A DNA stretch of 47,544 nt, taken from the NCBI GenBank assembly GCA_902797885.1, contig CADBUP010000050.1:1-47544 (forward strand). Direction: 5' to 3'. Below the pieces are notes generated by a model that saw nothing but the letters and a program-made list of their open reading frames with translations, had not been told where the DNA came from and made no database searches. Positions 36,101 through 44,292 of this stretch are shown here, piece by piece. The position numbers and the translations under genes were made by a program. This DNA comes from an uncultured Ruminococcus sp. Lineage in GTDB: Bacteria; Bacillota; Clostridia; Monoglobales; Monoglobaceae. Positions within the stretch are counted from its first letter, which is position 1, and each line of letters begins with the position of its first letter.

Positions 36101-36402
36101 TCGCATGAAAGGTTAAGACCTGTTTGACCGCCCATACCCGCTATAAGGCTGTCGGGACGTTCCTTCGCTATTACATTTTCAAGCGTCTGAACCGTAAGCG
36201 GCTCTATATATGTGCGGTCTGCCGTTTGTGCATCTGTCATTATTGTTGCGGGATTGCTGTTTACCAGCACAACCTCAACACCCTCCTCGCGCAGAGCCTG
36301 ACAGGCTTGTGTTCCCGAATAGTCAAACTCTGCTGCCTGACCAATGACTATGGGGCCCGAACCTATAACCAACACTTTTTTTATACTGTTATCTCTTGGC
36401 AT
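33190..36402 (-). CDS. carB: Carbamoyl phosphate synthase large subunit
   Basis: 1070 residues, synthesising carbamoyl phosphate from bicarbonate, ammonia (channelled from CarA) and two ATP. Two homologous ATP-grasp halves: the first starts [22 protein letters not shown], the second [24 protein letters not shown] (about 545). The C-terminal ~130 residues (from [13 protein letters not shown]) are the MGS-like allosteric domain that binds effectors such as UMP/ornithine in homologues. Length is normal. The ATG follows carA by 12 bp with an SD (AAGGAGG) that overlaps the carA stop codon region, so the two are coupled. Confidence 0.98.
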   Translation of the reverse strand: MPRDNSIKKVLVIGSGPIVIGQAAEFDYSGTQACQALREEGVEVVLVNSNPATIMTDAQTADRTYIEPLTVQTLENVIAKERPDSLIAGMGGQTGLNLSCELYDKGILDKYNVRVIGTSIESIKEGEDRESFKELMERTNQPMIRGEIVNTVEGALKFAKEIGYPVIVRPAYTLGGTGGGIAEDEGELGEIAAQGIHLSRVGQVLIEKCIRGWKEIEFEVIRDGDGNCITVCSMENVDPVGVHTGDSIVVAPAQTLADKEYQMLRTAAIDIINSIEIKGGCNVQFALNPNSFEYAVIEINPRVSRSSALASKATGYPIAKIAAKIALGYRLDEIKNAVTGKTYACFEPALDYCVIKIPKWPFDKFYGAKRTLGTKMMATGEVMAIGNSFEAALLKGVRSLEIKQFTLEREAAKEKSSEVLRGRIKTPDDERLFELAELIRRDYRIEKISQITGMDPFFLKKIKNIVDMEEELKEYRLDTLTPELMRKYKVMGFADQGIAQLIGCTAAEVRKYRESHGILPVYKMVDTCAGEFEAVSPYYYSTYDEYNEAEPSDKKKVLVIGSGPIRIGQGIEFDYCSVHSIVALKKFGIETIIINNNPETVSTDFDTSDKLYFEPLTEEDVLSIIELEKPDGVILQFGGQTAIKLANFLDEMNVPIFGTRPKQIDEAEDREKFDELLEELDIKRPKGKAVWTTEEGIAEAERLGYPLLVRPSYVLGGQGMEITHNEQELTIYLEDAFKKDKDNPVLIDRYLNGRELEVDAICDGTDVFIPGIMEHLERAGVHSGDSISIYPPQNVSDEMKKKIMDVTRRISVALKVIGMINIQFIEFRGDLYIIEVNPRSSRTVPYITKVTGVPVIELATRVMLGEKLADMGYASGINPEPEMVAVKVPIFSTKKLPMVEVSLGPEMRSTGEVLGVGRNYLEALYKGFVAAEFDIPRAGSNVLLTVCDRDKEAFLPIIEKFDKLGCRFISTTGTADFLEKHGYSVQRAKKISEGVPNVLDVIRSGMCDLVIDIPKKGNDKESDGFKMRRTASECSVNILTSQDTVAALAEVMEQKFNIAELEPIAVSDIK

Positions 36403-36414
36403 ATTCCTACCTCC

Positions 36415-37470
36415 TTACGCTAAAAAATCGTCGAATATGTTTCTTGTATCAAGCGGTCCCGGGCTTGCCTCAGGGTGGAATTGTACGCTCTGAACGTCTA
36501 TCGACTTTCCGCGGATTCCTTCACAGGTACCGTCATTTACATTTATATATGAAACCTCAAGTTCCTCGGGGAGATCATCTACAATATAGTTATGATTCTG
36601 TGAGGTGATTGAAACTCTTCCCGTTTTTAGATTCTTAACCGGCTGATTCGCTCCATGATGACCGAACTTAAGCTTTCGCGTCTTACAGCCCATCGCCAGT
36701 CCGATAACCAGATGCCCCATGCATACCCCGCGTACGGGGAGCTTTCCGATAAGCGCCCTTGCCGTTTCAACAGTCTCGGGAATATCTCCAGGGTCTCCGG
36801 GTCCGTTTGAAATCATAAGAAGGTCCGGATTAACCGCCATAACCTCGTCAGCCGTGGCATTATACGGAAAAACGGTAATCTTACAATCACGCTTTTTAAG
36901 CTCGCGCAGGATTCCCTTTTTCACGCCGGCATCAATAAATGCGACGTGTTTTCCCGTGCCGGGAATTGTGTAGACTTCAGGAGTGCTTACACGTTTTACT
37001 ACATCCGAATTGTCAAGACTATCAAACCGTTCTTTTAACGCACGATCCGATAACATTCCTATTTCGGTTGTAATTATTCCTTTCATACAGCCGCTTTCGC
37101 GGATTATTCTTGTCAGGGCGCGTGTATCGATTCCTTCAAGACCCACAACTCTGTTTTGCCTTAAAAAACCGTCCAAATCCATTTCGGTTCTGAAATTATT
37201 CGGATAATCGCACTTTTCTCTTACAATAAGTGCGGTAAGAGCCGGCTTATCAGATTCCATATCCTCAAGATTGATTCCGTAATTACCTATAAGCGGATAA
37301 GTCAAAACCACCATCTGTCCGCAAAACGATAAATCGGTAATCGCCTCTTGATAACCTGTCATCGAAGTTGAGAAAACGACTTCGCCGACAACATCATTTA
37401 CATAACCGAAAGCCTTGCCCTTAAACCTCATTCCGTTTTCAAGAATAAGTTCAGCTGCCTTTGACTGCAT
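36415..37470 (-). CDS. carA: Carbamoyl phosphate synthase small (glutaminase) subunit
   Basis: 351 residues. The N-terminal CPSase_sm_chain domain (about 7-135) is followed by a class I glutamine amidotransferase domain with nucleophile Cys250 and catalytic His332/Glu334 (FHPEASPGP). The usual CxGHQ reads CMGHL here, so the Gln that contacts the substrate glutamine in E. coli (Gln273) is Leu254. The NHGF loop reads NHNY (292-295). The catalytic triad is intact, so activity is expected, but substrate binding may be altered. SD AAGGAG precedes the ATG. It lies behind a leader peptide and attenuator at 37531-37740. Confidence 0.96.
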   Translation of the reverse strand: MQSKAAELILENGMRFKGKAFGYVNDVVGEVVFSTSMTGYQEAITDLSFCGQMVVLTYPLIGNYGINLEDMESDKPALTALIVREKCDYPNNFRTEMDLDGFLRQNRVVGLEGIDTRALTRIIRESGCMKGIITTEIGMLSDRALKERFDSLDNSDVVKRVSTPEVYTIPGTGKHVAFIDAGVKKGILRELKKRDCKITVFPYNATADEVMAVNPDLLMISNGPGDPGDIPETVETARALIGKLPVRGVCMGHLVIGLAMGCKTRKLKFGHHGANQPVKNLKTGRVSITSQNHNYIVDDLPEELEVSYINVNDGTCEGIRGKSIDVQSVQFHPEASPGPLDTRNIFDDFLA

Positions 37471-37530
37471 AAAATCACTCCTTCAAAATTTAACTCTCGT
37501 AAAATGTTCTCGCCCGAATACTCTGACCGG

Positions 37531-37568
37531 CAAAAACAAAGGGCTATTGAACAAAAGTCCAATGCCCT
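37531..37568 (-). terminator. carAB leader attenuator terminator
   Basis: Minus strand: GGGCAUUGGAC (37557-37567) pairs with GUUCAAUAGCCC (37541-37552), with one bulge and a G-U pair, followed by UUUGUUUUU. It begins about 7 nt after the stop codon of the leader peptide, so a ribosome at that stop would cover its left arm. Confidence 0.8.
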
Positions 37569-37574
37569 ATTCTA

Positions 37575-37679
37575 TCACTTTTTTAAAAATAATTCGCCCT
37601 TGCAATAGTAGGCCGAGGCAATAAAAAAGTCGAATTTGGAAACGAATAAAGCGTTATTATCTTTAACCGCGATTATCAT
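37575..37679 (-). CDS. carAB leader peptide (34 residues)
   Basis: ATG at 37679, TGA at 37575-37577. The SD AAAGGAG (37689-37695) lies 9 nt upstream of the ATG, as good as that of any gene here. The 34-residue product (MIIAVKDNNALF at the start, GELFLKK at the end) has no recognised domain and is rich in Phe, Lys and Ala, with no Arg or His. The coding RNA contains UUUUUU (codons 18-19) and UUAUUUUUAAAA near its end. Only the act of translation and the position of the ribosome may matter. Placed between the carA promoter and an intrinsic terminator, it fits a pyrBI-type UTP-sensitive attenuator. Confidence 0.7.
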   Translation of the reverse strand: MIIAVKDNNALFVSKFDFFIASAYYCKGELFLKK

Positions 37680-37711
37680 TTTTCAAATCTCCTTTCTGTT
37701 TGCTTCTTTAT

Positions 37712-37740
37712 ATTTTAACACGATATGGCTGTTTAGTCAA
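37712..37740 (-). promoter_or_regulatory. carAB promoter
   Basis: Minus strand: -35 TTGACT (37735-37740), 17-bp spacer, -10 TAAAAT (37712-37717) with extended TGT. The -35 overlaps the stop of the preceding gene. The start near 37705 lies about 26 nt before the leader peptide ATG. Confidence 0.82.
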
Positions 37741-39751
37741 GGGTTTTTCCGAAAAGTTTATTATTTGGTTGTTTGCACGAATAAACCACCCTTGCTGAAG
37801 TGTATAAATCAGGCATAACGCCGACTGTGCCTTGAAATTTATCACCAAAAACCGATTTCAGCATTCTTCCTGCTCTTTCCGCATCCCGCGTAAAACTTAA
37901 CTCTCCGTCAGAGTATCCCCCGATATACCTCTCTGCTGCTTTCACAAATTCACTATTTGGTTCGATACACTCCGATGAAATAAGCGATAAAACGCATATT
38001 AAAGTTTGCTTCCGGCGAATATCGCCATCAACTTCACCGGCCGCACATATCGCCCCGTCAGAGCGCATACTTTTTATAAGCACTTTTGCACAGAGTTCTA
38101 TAGCCTCATCGGTATATCTTTCACAGTCTTCGCTGAACATCGACGTTCTGTTTTCAAACACGCTATCCCCATACACAGAGGTATCTTCTATCGCTATACG
38201 AATCGTTGCTGCTGCTCCGCCAAGCTCTGCAATATACGCGGTTTCTGAATTTACCGCTGAGTACCTTACTCCTATGGCTTCAAGAGCCTTGCGAAGCTTT
38301 TGTACCTCATCTGCCCCACAATATCTAAGCCTTTCCGTCAGTTGCCTGCTCATCAACCGCGCATAAACAAGCCCCGTGGGGGCAAAGCTGTCATATATTT
38401 CAATATTATCAATTCTTACCTCTTCGCAATATTCACCGCAATGCACACGGATTGGCTCAAAAGAACAGCTGCTTCCATAATCAAGGTATATCCCTATTCT
38501 GTCGCCAATCTCATCGGGGTAATCAATTACTACCGCTTTCTCCGTTCCGGGAACATCAACGGCTATGTTCAAGGCGGAAAGATCAATACTCTTGATTATT
38601 TCACCGGCTCTCTTTCTTATATCGTCCATTCCAAACACGGTTTTAATACTGCCGCCGCATATTTCTACTGCATTGGCGATATCATCCTTTAATGAAACCG
38701 CGCCAAATCTGACCGCTGATATTCCGCTGTTTCTAAAATTCCGTATGATTGCACCTGCCGCATCGGCGTCAGTACCAACATTTCTGTCAGCGGTAATCAA
38801 TATAGGTATGGTATTACCGTCAATCTTCTCAGCCGCCCTCTGTAACAGCTCGCTCACCGCGCTTCCGCTCTTATCTATGCCACTCAATATATTCTCAATA
38901 TTCAGCATACCACCGCCGTCATCAAAATTTTCTTTGACGTTCCCGTTGCCGTCAATATACATTATCGAACATTCTCTGTCACAAGCCTGTACAGCGAATA
39001 GGACAAACTCCTTCGCGGCGTTTGCCGCATCTATAAAAAGTGAAGTATTATCAAAAATAAAAACTATTTTCTTTCTGCGTCTTTTACAGGCCTCATAAAA
39101 ATCAGAACTCGGATATACCACGCATAGTGCATCCGATTTCAATCCATTATTCGAAATTATCATTCTGTTCTTACTATCTCGACTTTTTAATCTTAGACTA
39201 AAATCTCTGTCTGCCATAATTCTGCCTGTTGTAATCTTTAATAGGTTTCCGCGGCTTCCTGTGTATTCGGTCTTTATTCTATGTGTAGGGGAGGTTACAT
39301 CTATATCCGCCGCCCCCGCCGTATTTAGTTCTATTCCGGCAAAGTTTTTCATTGTGTTTCCCGATATATTTCCTGCCGAAAGCGGAATCGTCAAGTTTAT
39401 TTCTTCCCCATTTCTTGTCATCAAGGTATAAACATTCACCTTCACCCGAACACCGGCCGCCGCTCTTGTGACCGATAACAAGTATGTTTCGTTTTCCGCA
39501 CGGCGCAAGACCGCGGCGGCATTTGTTTCACCAAACTGAGCCGCATAAGCCGCCGCAACAACCTTAGCCATAGTCAGTTTTCCGTTAGCATCTATAATCT
39601 TCATATCCGACAACAGCGAGTTGTTTGGCAGCCTGAATATATAATCAACATTTTTTCCGTCAGCACTATCGTCAAACCCGAATTCATATGTTAAAAACAC
39701 GTATTCAGAAAAAATTTCGCCTTTAATTTTTATATCTTTCAAAAGCTTCAC
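37733..39751 (-). CDS. VIT/VWA-like protein with degenerate metal site
   Basis: 672 residues, GTG start with a GGTGA-type SD. The N-terminal ~200 residues resemble a VIT domain (vault/inter-alpha-trypsin: FLTYEFGFDDSADGKNVDYIFRLP, then IPLSAGNISG). About 225-400 resemble a von Willebrand A domain: strand KKIVFIFDNTSLF, helix DAANAAKEFVLFAVQ, later VFGMDDIRKRAGEIIKSID. The MIDAS motif DxSxS is replaced by D234-N-T-S-L, so metal-dependent ligand binding is doubtful. The C-terminal third is unrecognised. No signal peptide or transmembrane helix. Such proteins are often regulatory scaffolds; the partner is unknown. Confidence 0.6.
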   Translation of the reverse strand: MKLLKDIKIKGEIFSEYVFLTYEFGFDDSADGKNVDYIFRLPNNSLLSDMKIIDANGKLTMAKVVAAAYAAQFGETNAAAVLRRAENETYLLSVTRAAAGVRVKVNVYTLMTRNGEEINLTIPLSAGNISGNTMKNFAGIELNTAGAADIDVTSPTHRIKTEYTGSRGNLLKITTGRIMADRDFSLRLKSRDSKNRMIISNNGLKSDALCVVYPSSDFYEACKRRRKKIVFIFDNTSLFIDAANAAKEFVLFAVQACDRECSIMYIDGNGNVKENFDDGGGMLNIENILSGIDKSGSAVSELLQRAAEKIDGNTIPILITADRNVGTDADAAGAIIRNFRNSGISAVRFGAVSLKDDIANAVEICGGSIKTVFGMDDIRKRAGEIIKSIDLSALNIAVDVPGTEKAVVIDYPDEIGDRIGIYLDYGSSCSFEPIRVHCGEYCEEVRIDNIEIYDSFAPTGLVYARLMSRQLTERLRYCGADEVQKLRKALEAIGVRYSAVNSETAYIAELGGAAATIRIAIEDTSVYGDSVFENRTSMFSEDCERYTDEAIELCAKVLIKSMRSDGAICAAGEVDGDIRRKQTLICVLSLISSECIEPNSEFVKAAERYIGGYSDGELSFTRDAERAGRMLKSVFGDKFQGTVGVMPDLYTSARVVYSCKQPNNKLFGKTLD

Positions 39752-39797
39752 CTAATCACCGCTCTTTTTCTATATTTAAATTGGATTAACGCGTATA

Positions 39798-39936
39798 CTT
39801 TGCTTGCGAAAGGAGCAAAGCCTGCGACAGACTGCAAAATGTGCAGAGAGCGATAGCTCTTCAGGATTTCGGCGGGAGTATCCCGCCGAAATCCTGAAAA
39901 GGAACCCGCCGTTTCTCAGACGGGGGACGTCTGCAC
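39798..39936. ncRNA. Cluster of strong hairpins; possible structured RNA or palindromic repeat element
   Basis: Within 140 bp: CTTTGCT/AGCAAAG (39798-39804 with 39814-39820); AGAGC/GCTCT (39847-39851 with 39856-39860); an 18-bp perfect palindrome (39860-39877 with 39881-39898, loop GTA); CCCGCCGT/ACGGGGG (39905-39926); and an outer stem GTGCAGA/TCTGCAC (39841-39847 with 39930-39936) enclosing the last three. TGCAG (39842-39846) can instead pair with CTGCA (39832-39836), an exclusive alternative. The strand is undetermined. It matches no RNA family I know. It lies between an S-layer gene and a VIT/VWA-like gene, both on the minus strand. Confidence 0.5.
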
Positions 39937-39946
39937 CTTAGCTATA

Positions 39947-39984
39947 GCAAAAGGATTTACGACAAACGCCGTAAACCCTTTTGC
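39947..39984 (-). terminator. 3' hairpin downstream of the S-layer gene
   Basis: 15-bp stem GCAAAAGGATTTACG/CGTAAACCCTTTTGC (39947-39961 with 39970-39984, one G-U pair on minus-strand RNA), 8-nt loop. It lacks a following U-run on the minus strand, so it may be a stabilising 3' stem rather than a simple terminator. Confidence 0.6.
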
Positions 39985-40012
39985 GTCAGTTTTATTTCAC
40001 ACTTTATTTATC

Positions 40013-42856
40013 TTATTTAGGCAATACGCAAAGCAATCTAACCTTACCCTCTGACATATAAATCAGCACCTTGCTCGGTTCGACTTTATCATCTAATGAT
40101 ACAAGACTTTCTATTGCACTTGAAGCATCACCTTCGTTAAGCTCCAAAGTCTTTCCGGTATTATCATAGGTAACCGCCTTTGCGCCCGAGAAATCACTAA
40201 TGTTAAAGGTGATATCCTCTGAATCATCATAGTTGCCGTCCTTCGTAACTTCCTTAGGAGCAATGAGAATTGTGTTCGTATCAGTATTATCTATAGCGAT
40301 AACGCTTCCCAGAATAGCTATAAACTCAGCCTTCTTGATATCCTTCTCTTTTTCATTTGCGTCACGTTTAATACCGAAAGAATTATTCTCTCCATAGCTA
40401 TAGAGAATATACTCATCATCAAGAAGAGTATTGCCGTCGCTATCGTGAACCGCTCTGAATATATCGCCCTTCTTAAAGCTGTCTATGCCCTTAGAGTCAT
40501 CTGATACCCACTCATCCGATGTTGATACCGTTCCTGTCGGTCCAACCTTTAACGGTGTAATCTTATGCATATTTTCGCCGCTGCTCTTTTCACCCTCTGA
40601 CATTTCCTTCAGAACATATACCGGTGAGGATGAGTCCATTTCTTCTGCATTTCCCGAACCTGCTTTATTATAGAGAACTACTACCTTGGCTGCATTTGTG
40701 GCCGAAACATCAAATGCTTCAACATTGTAGGTATTTCTATTTTTAAAACTGGTTGCAACAGTAGTTTTTCTGAACGAATCATAATCGCTTCTGCTTTCGG
40801 GAACCGAGAAGACGGTTGCGCTCGAAATCGTTATTTTGGTCTTTTTATCGCTTGTTGTAAGTGTTTTAGAATCGCTGTCATAAGTCATCTCGACAGAAGC
40901 ATCTATCGCACTATATTTATTAAGCTTGTCAGCAACAATCTCCGCACCCTTGTCTGCTTCTACAGCAGTAATAATCTTATCAAAGACCTTGCTTCCGCTG
41001 ACAGTCTTAGTGGTATACTTTATAAGCTGTTGAATACCGCGGCCGTCAGTATTCTGTAATCTTGCAGACTCCTTCAGCTTAGAGATAACAGCCGTGCCGG
41101 TGTTATATGTTTCTCCGTCAACCTTTGTACTCTTATAAGTTGAAAGCAACTCGGTCGAACCCGATGAATTGATTAACTTTATCTGAACGTCGCCGTCGAA
41201 GCTATCCTTTGATTCACTATAGCCTTCAACATAACCATATTTAAAGGTCTCGGTTGTAGAGTTCTTTGAATATGCAACGATGTCGCCGTTTATATCAAGA
41301 TAGTATGTTCCGCTGTCTGACATCTGAGGCTTTGAAAGTGTTGTACTGTCATTCTTCCACGGAGCAGCATCCGAGAATTTATATTCCTTGCCGCCAATGG
41401 TAACCTTATCGTCACCGTCTGTTGCGGAAATAGTTCCGCTGACCTTATCGGTAAGAACAACAGCCTTTGTGGTGATTGTACCACTCTTACTCTTCGCAAC
41501 ACAGATAATATTTCCTGTTGAAATTGAGCTATATGTAACGGTCTTTCCATCTTTATTCACAATACTGAGATTTCTGTCTTTATCTACATCAAGATTAAGA
41601 ATCTTGTTGTCCGCTTTCATTACAAGATTATCTATAATTGATGTAGAAGAAGTATCCTTTGTCGAAACATAGTATACATCATAAGAAGTAATATCGATTA
41701 CATCATATTTTCCATCACTATCAGAGTCTATAAACTTAACTTGTCCGATTTTAGGAATGTCACTTGATGCATCGAAGCTTGAACCTGTGTACTTTCCGTT
41801 ATAAATAACCTTATTGTCCGAAGCAAGTGACAAACTCTTTGTCTTGTCATCATTTTCTTTTTCATAATACTTGACCTGACTACCATCGGTTGAGCTTGTT
41901 TCTATATTCTTGGCATTTATAACAACAGGTTCCTTACCCTTAAGTGTACAGAACATAAGAGTTCTGTCGCTTGAGTTGTCATTCTTATAATAATACTCTA
42001 CCTCATAGCCGAGACGTTCTTTAAGGCTTGCATCTGTTGTAATATATGTATGAAGCTCATAGGAATTAGAATTATCATCTTTCCCGTTAATCTGAATTTC
42101 ATCATCGCGGAGATTTACATCCGCACTCGCGAGACTCGTAATGTTATTTGAATAGATCGTACCCGTACCTCTTACATATCCGAGATATGAACTGAGTATT
42201 GTGTTGGTGGTTTTCTTATCATTCTCAACAAGCTTAACTTCAAGCGAGTCATAAAGAAGCTGAGCAATGCAAGCACGTGACGCAGGAGTCTCTACTTGTC
42301 CGATTTTACTTGCAGTCTTTGTTACTCCTATCTGGCTTGCAACCGAAATGTAATTTGCATACCACGGTGATACAGACACGTCAACATTTGAGCCATAGCC
42401 TAAGGTGCAGACAATCATCTTAACCGCTTCTTCATAAGCAACATTGTCGCTCGGTCTGAAGGTTCCATCCTCATAGCCATTGATAATACCCTTACCGTAT
42501 GCAGTATTAATATTAGGAATAGCCCAGTTAATATCAGAGTTGTTATCATCTATATCACTAAACGGTAAGCCGGCAGCGCTCTTGCTTCCGGTATCACCCA
42601 ATTTAAGCGTTCTCATAAGCATAGCAGTAAACTCTGCTCGTGTAACATTCTGGTTAGGTTTGAATGTTCCATCTGTGTAACCGTTGATAATACCCATGAT
42701 GCTGAGCGTATTTACCGCATCATAGTAAATCTCGCTGTCATTCACATCTGTTAATTTCTTTGTCGTACCCTCTGCCGAAACAGTCACCATCGCAGCACAG
42801 CTGATAATCATCGCAAGCGACAGCACCAGGCACAATAATCTTTTTGTGGTTTTCAT
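40013..42856 (-). CDS. S-layer protein with N-terminal SLH domains
   Basis: 947 residues. A signal peptide (1-28, ending TVSAEG) precedes three SLH domains (about 34-85, 98-155 and 160-207; GYTDGTFKPNQNVTRAEF is canonical), which attach to pyruvylated wall polymer. The remaining ~740 residues are acidic, Ser/Thr/Asp-rich and repetitive-looking beta structure (e.g. DSDSDGKYDVIDITSYDVYYV, a possible calcium-binding DxDxDG loop). No catalytic motif is seen, so it is most likely the structural S-layer subunit or one of several. The strong promoter at 42914-42942 and the 3' hairpin fit an abundant mRNA. SD GGAGG precedes the ATG. Confidence 0.88.
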   Translation of the reverse strand: MKTTKRLLCLVLSLAMIISCAAMVTVSAEGTTKKLTDVNDSEIYYDAVNTLSIMGIINGYTDGTFKPNQNVTRAEFTAMLMRTLKLGDTGSKSAAGLPFSDIDDNNSDINWAIPNINTAYGKGIINGYEDGTFRPSDNVAYEEAVKMIVCTLGYGSNVDVSVSPWYANYISVASQIGVTKTASKIGQVETPASRACIAQLLYDSLEVKLVENDKKTTNTILSSYLGYVRGTGTIYSNNITSLASADVNLRDDEIQINGKDDNSNSYELHTYITTDASLKERLGYEVEYYYKNDNSSDRTLMFCTLKGKEPVVINAKNIETSSTDGSQVKYYEKENDDKTKSLSLASDNKVIYNGKYTGSSFDASSDIPKIGQVKFIDSDSDGKYDVIDITSYDVYYVSTKDTSSTSIIDNLVMKADNKILNLDVDKDRNLSIVNKDGKTVTYSSISTGNIICVAKSKSGTITTKAVVLTDKVSGTISATDGDDKVTIGGKEYKFSDAAPWKNDSTTLSKPQMSDSGTYYLDINGDIVAYSKNSTTETFKYGYVEGYSESKDSFDGDVQIKLINSSGSTELLSTYKSTKVDGETYNTGTAVISKLKESARLQNTDGRGIQQLIKYTTKTVSGSKVFDKIITAVEADKGAEIVADKLNKYSAIDASVEMTYDSDSKTLTTSDKKTKITISSATVFSVPESRSDYDSFRKTTVATSFKNRNTYNVEAFDVSATNAAKVVVLYNKAGSGNAEEMDSSSPVYVLKEMSEGEKSSGENMHKITPLKVGPTGTVSTSDEWVSDDSKGIDSFKKGDIFRAVHDSDGNTLLDDEYILYSYGENNSFGIKRDANEKEKDIKKAEFIAILGSVIAIDNTDTNTILIAPKEVTKDGNYDDSEDITFNISDFSGAKAVTYDNTGKTLELNEGDASSAIESLVSLDDKVEPSKVLIYMSEGKVRLLCVLPK

Positions 42857-42913
42857 AAAACTAACCTCCGTTTTCTTTTAATTATACATTACCACTATTA
42901 ATCTTTTGGTATT

Positions 42914-42942
42914 ATTGTAACACTTTTGTGCAAAAAAGTCAA
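42914..42942 (-). promoter_or_regulatory. S-layer gene promoter
   Basis: Minus strand: -35 TTGACT (42937-42942), 17-bp spacer, -10 TACAAT (42914-42919) with extended TGT. The 5' leader is about 50 nt. Confidence 0.78.
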
Positions 42943-42996
42943 TATAAATACGTCAGTTAAACTTTTACAAATATGTAACGGCCAACTTATGCAACA

Positions 42997-44235
42997 TTAT
43001 TTTTCTCTCCTCTTCCTCATAAACGAATCCTTGAGCACTTTTTTATCTGTTTTGACATATGCTATGCTCTGCGGACGATTTGCCACCTCAATTTCATTTC
43101 CGTCAGCATCCGTCATATACTCTATCTTTTGAGTGAAGAAGCTTCCGTCAGGACAAAGAAATTCAACCTCATCCCCCTTAAAGAATCTATTTTTCTGAAC
43201 TATCTTCGCCATATTTGTCTTTTCATCATATCCTTCAGCAACCCCAACCATATCATACTCACGTATATACGAGCTACTGGCATAATGCTGTTCGGTTCCT
43301 CCCGGTCTGCCGAAATAAAAACCCGTTGTATAATCTCTGTGGCTGACCTTTTTGAGCTCACTGAGCCATTCCGGATTCGGCTCCCACGCATCGGGGTTTT
43401 CAAAATAACTGTCAATGGCACGCCGATAAGCCGCAACAACCGTTGCCACATAGAATTCCGATTTGACTCTCCCCTCTATCTTAAAACTTGTCAACCCGCT
43501 TTCAACAAGTTTGTCTATGTGATTTATCATACATAAATCCTTTGAGTTATATATGAAGGTTCCGCGTTCATTTTCAAAGACCGGCATATATTCGCCCGGC
43601 CGCTTTTCTTCCATTAAATAATACTTCCAGCGGCAGGGATGTGCACACGCACCGCCGTTTCCGTCACGCCCCGCCATATAATTACTCAACAGGCACCTGC
43701 CTGAATACGATATGCACATCGCCCCGTGTACAAACGCCTCAAGCTCAAGGTCCTTGTCGGTTCGTCTCCGTATCTCGCTTATTTCATCAAGAGACATCTC
43801 ACGCGCAAGGATGACGCGCTTTGCACCCATCTCATACCATTTTTGCGCACTTCGGTAATTAACATTATTTGCCTGTGTGCTTATGTGTATTTCAAGCCCG
43901 GGTGCAAGTTCTTTGGTCACGTCGAACATCCCTAAATCAGAGAGTATAACCGCATCTAAGCCTAAATCTTTAACATCATTTAAAAACCTTCCATACTCAT
44001 CGATATCCTTATTATGCGGAATAATATTTGCCGTCAGATAAACCTTTTTTCCCCTTGCCTTAGCAAAATCAACGCCCAGCTTTATCTCATCATTAGTAAA
44101 GTTATCCGCTGCCACACGAAGAGAAAATTCCTCGCCGCCTATATACACCGCATCCGCACCATACTCTATTGCAATTTTTAATTTCTCTAAATTTCCTGCC
44201 GGCGCAAGCAGCTCCGGCTTTTCTTTTATGCCCAT
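42997..44235 (-). CDS. U32 peptidase-family protein, probably tRNA uridine hydroxylation (TrhP type)
   Basis: 412 residues. Radical-free U32 family: ELLAPAGNLEKLKIAIEYGADAVYIGG at the N-terminus, STQANNVN (about 120-126), then the cysteine set C174, C181, C197, C201 (CISYSGRCLLSNYMAGRDG, GGACAHPCRW), which binds an Fe-S cluster in characterised homologues. Members YrrO (TrhP) in Bacillus are needed for 5-hydroxyuridine in tRNA, using prephenate; the same role is likely here. The old name, peptidase, is probably wrong for this branch. SD AGGAGG precedes the ATG. It lies downstream of the amidase gene past a terminator. Confidence 0.88.
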   Translation of the reverse strand: MGIKEKPELLAPAGNLEKLKIAIEYGADAVYIGGEEFSLRVAADNFTNDEIKLGVDFAKARGKKVYLTANIIPHNKDIDEYGRFLNDVKDLGLDAVILSDLGMFDVTKELAPGLEIHISTQANNVNYRSAQKWYEMGAKRVILAREMSLDEISEIRRRTDKDLELEAFVHGAMCISYSGRCLLSNYMAGRDGNGGACAHPCRWKYYLMEEKRPGEYMPVFENERGTFIYNSKDLCMINHIDKLVESGLTSFKIEGRVKSEFYVATVVAAYRRAIDSYFENPDAWEPNPEWLSELKKVSHRDYTTGFYFGRPGGTEQHYASSSYIREYDMVGVAEGYDEKTNMAKIVQKNRFFKGDEVEFLCPDGSFFTQKIEYMTDADGNEIEVANRPQSIAYVKTDKKVLKDSFMRKRREK

Positions 44236-44259
44236 CTATATCCTCCTGTGCTATATTCA

Positions 44260-44288
44260 AAAAGGCTGTTATGTTATAACAGCCTTTT
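44260..44288. terminator. Terminator between the amidase gene and the U32 gene
   Basis: 13-bp perfect stem (44260-44272 with 44276-44288), loop GTT, flanked by A-runs and T-runs. Confidence 0.85.
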
Positions 44289-44292
44289 GTTA

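Noticed and set aside
38565-39098. 177-codon plus-strand frame opposite the VIT/VWA-like gene
   Set aside because: Antisense shadow lacking an SD and any recognised domain.
42997-44235. Collagenase/protease role for the U32 protein
   Set aside because: The family name is historical; sequence features match the tRNA hydroxylation branch better than a secreted protease, and there is no signal peptide.
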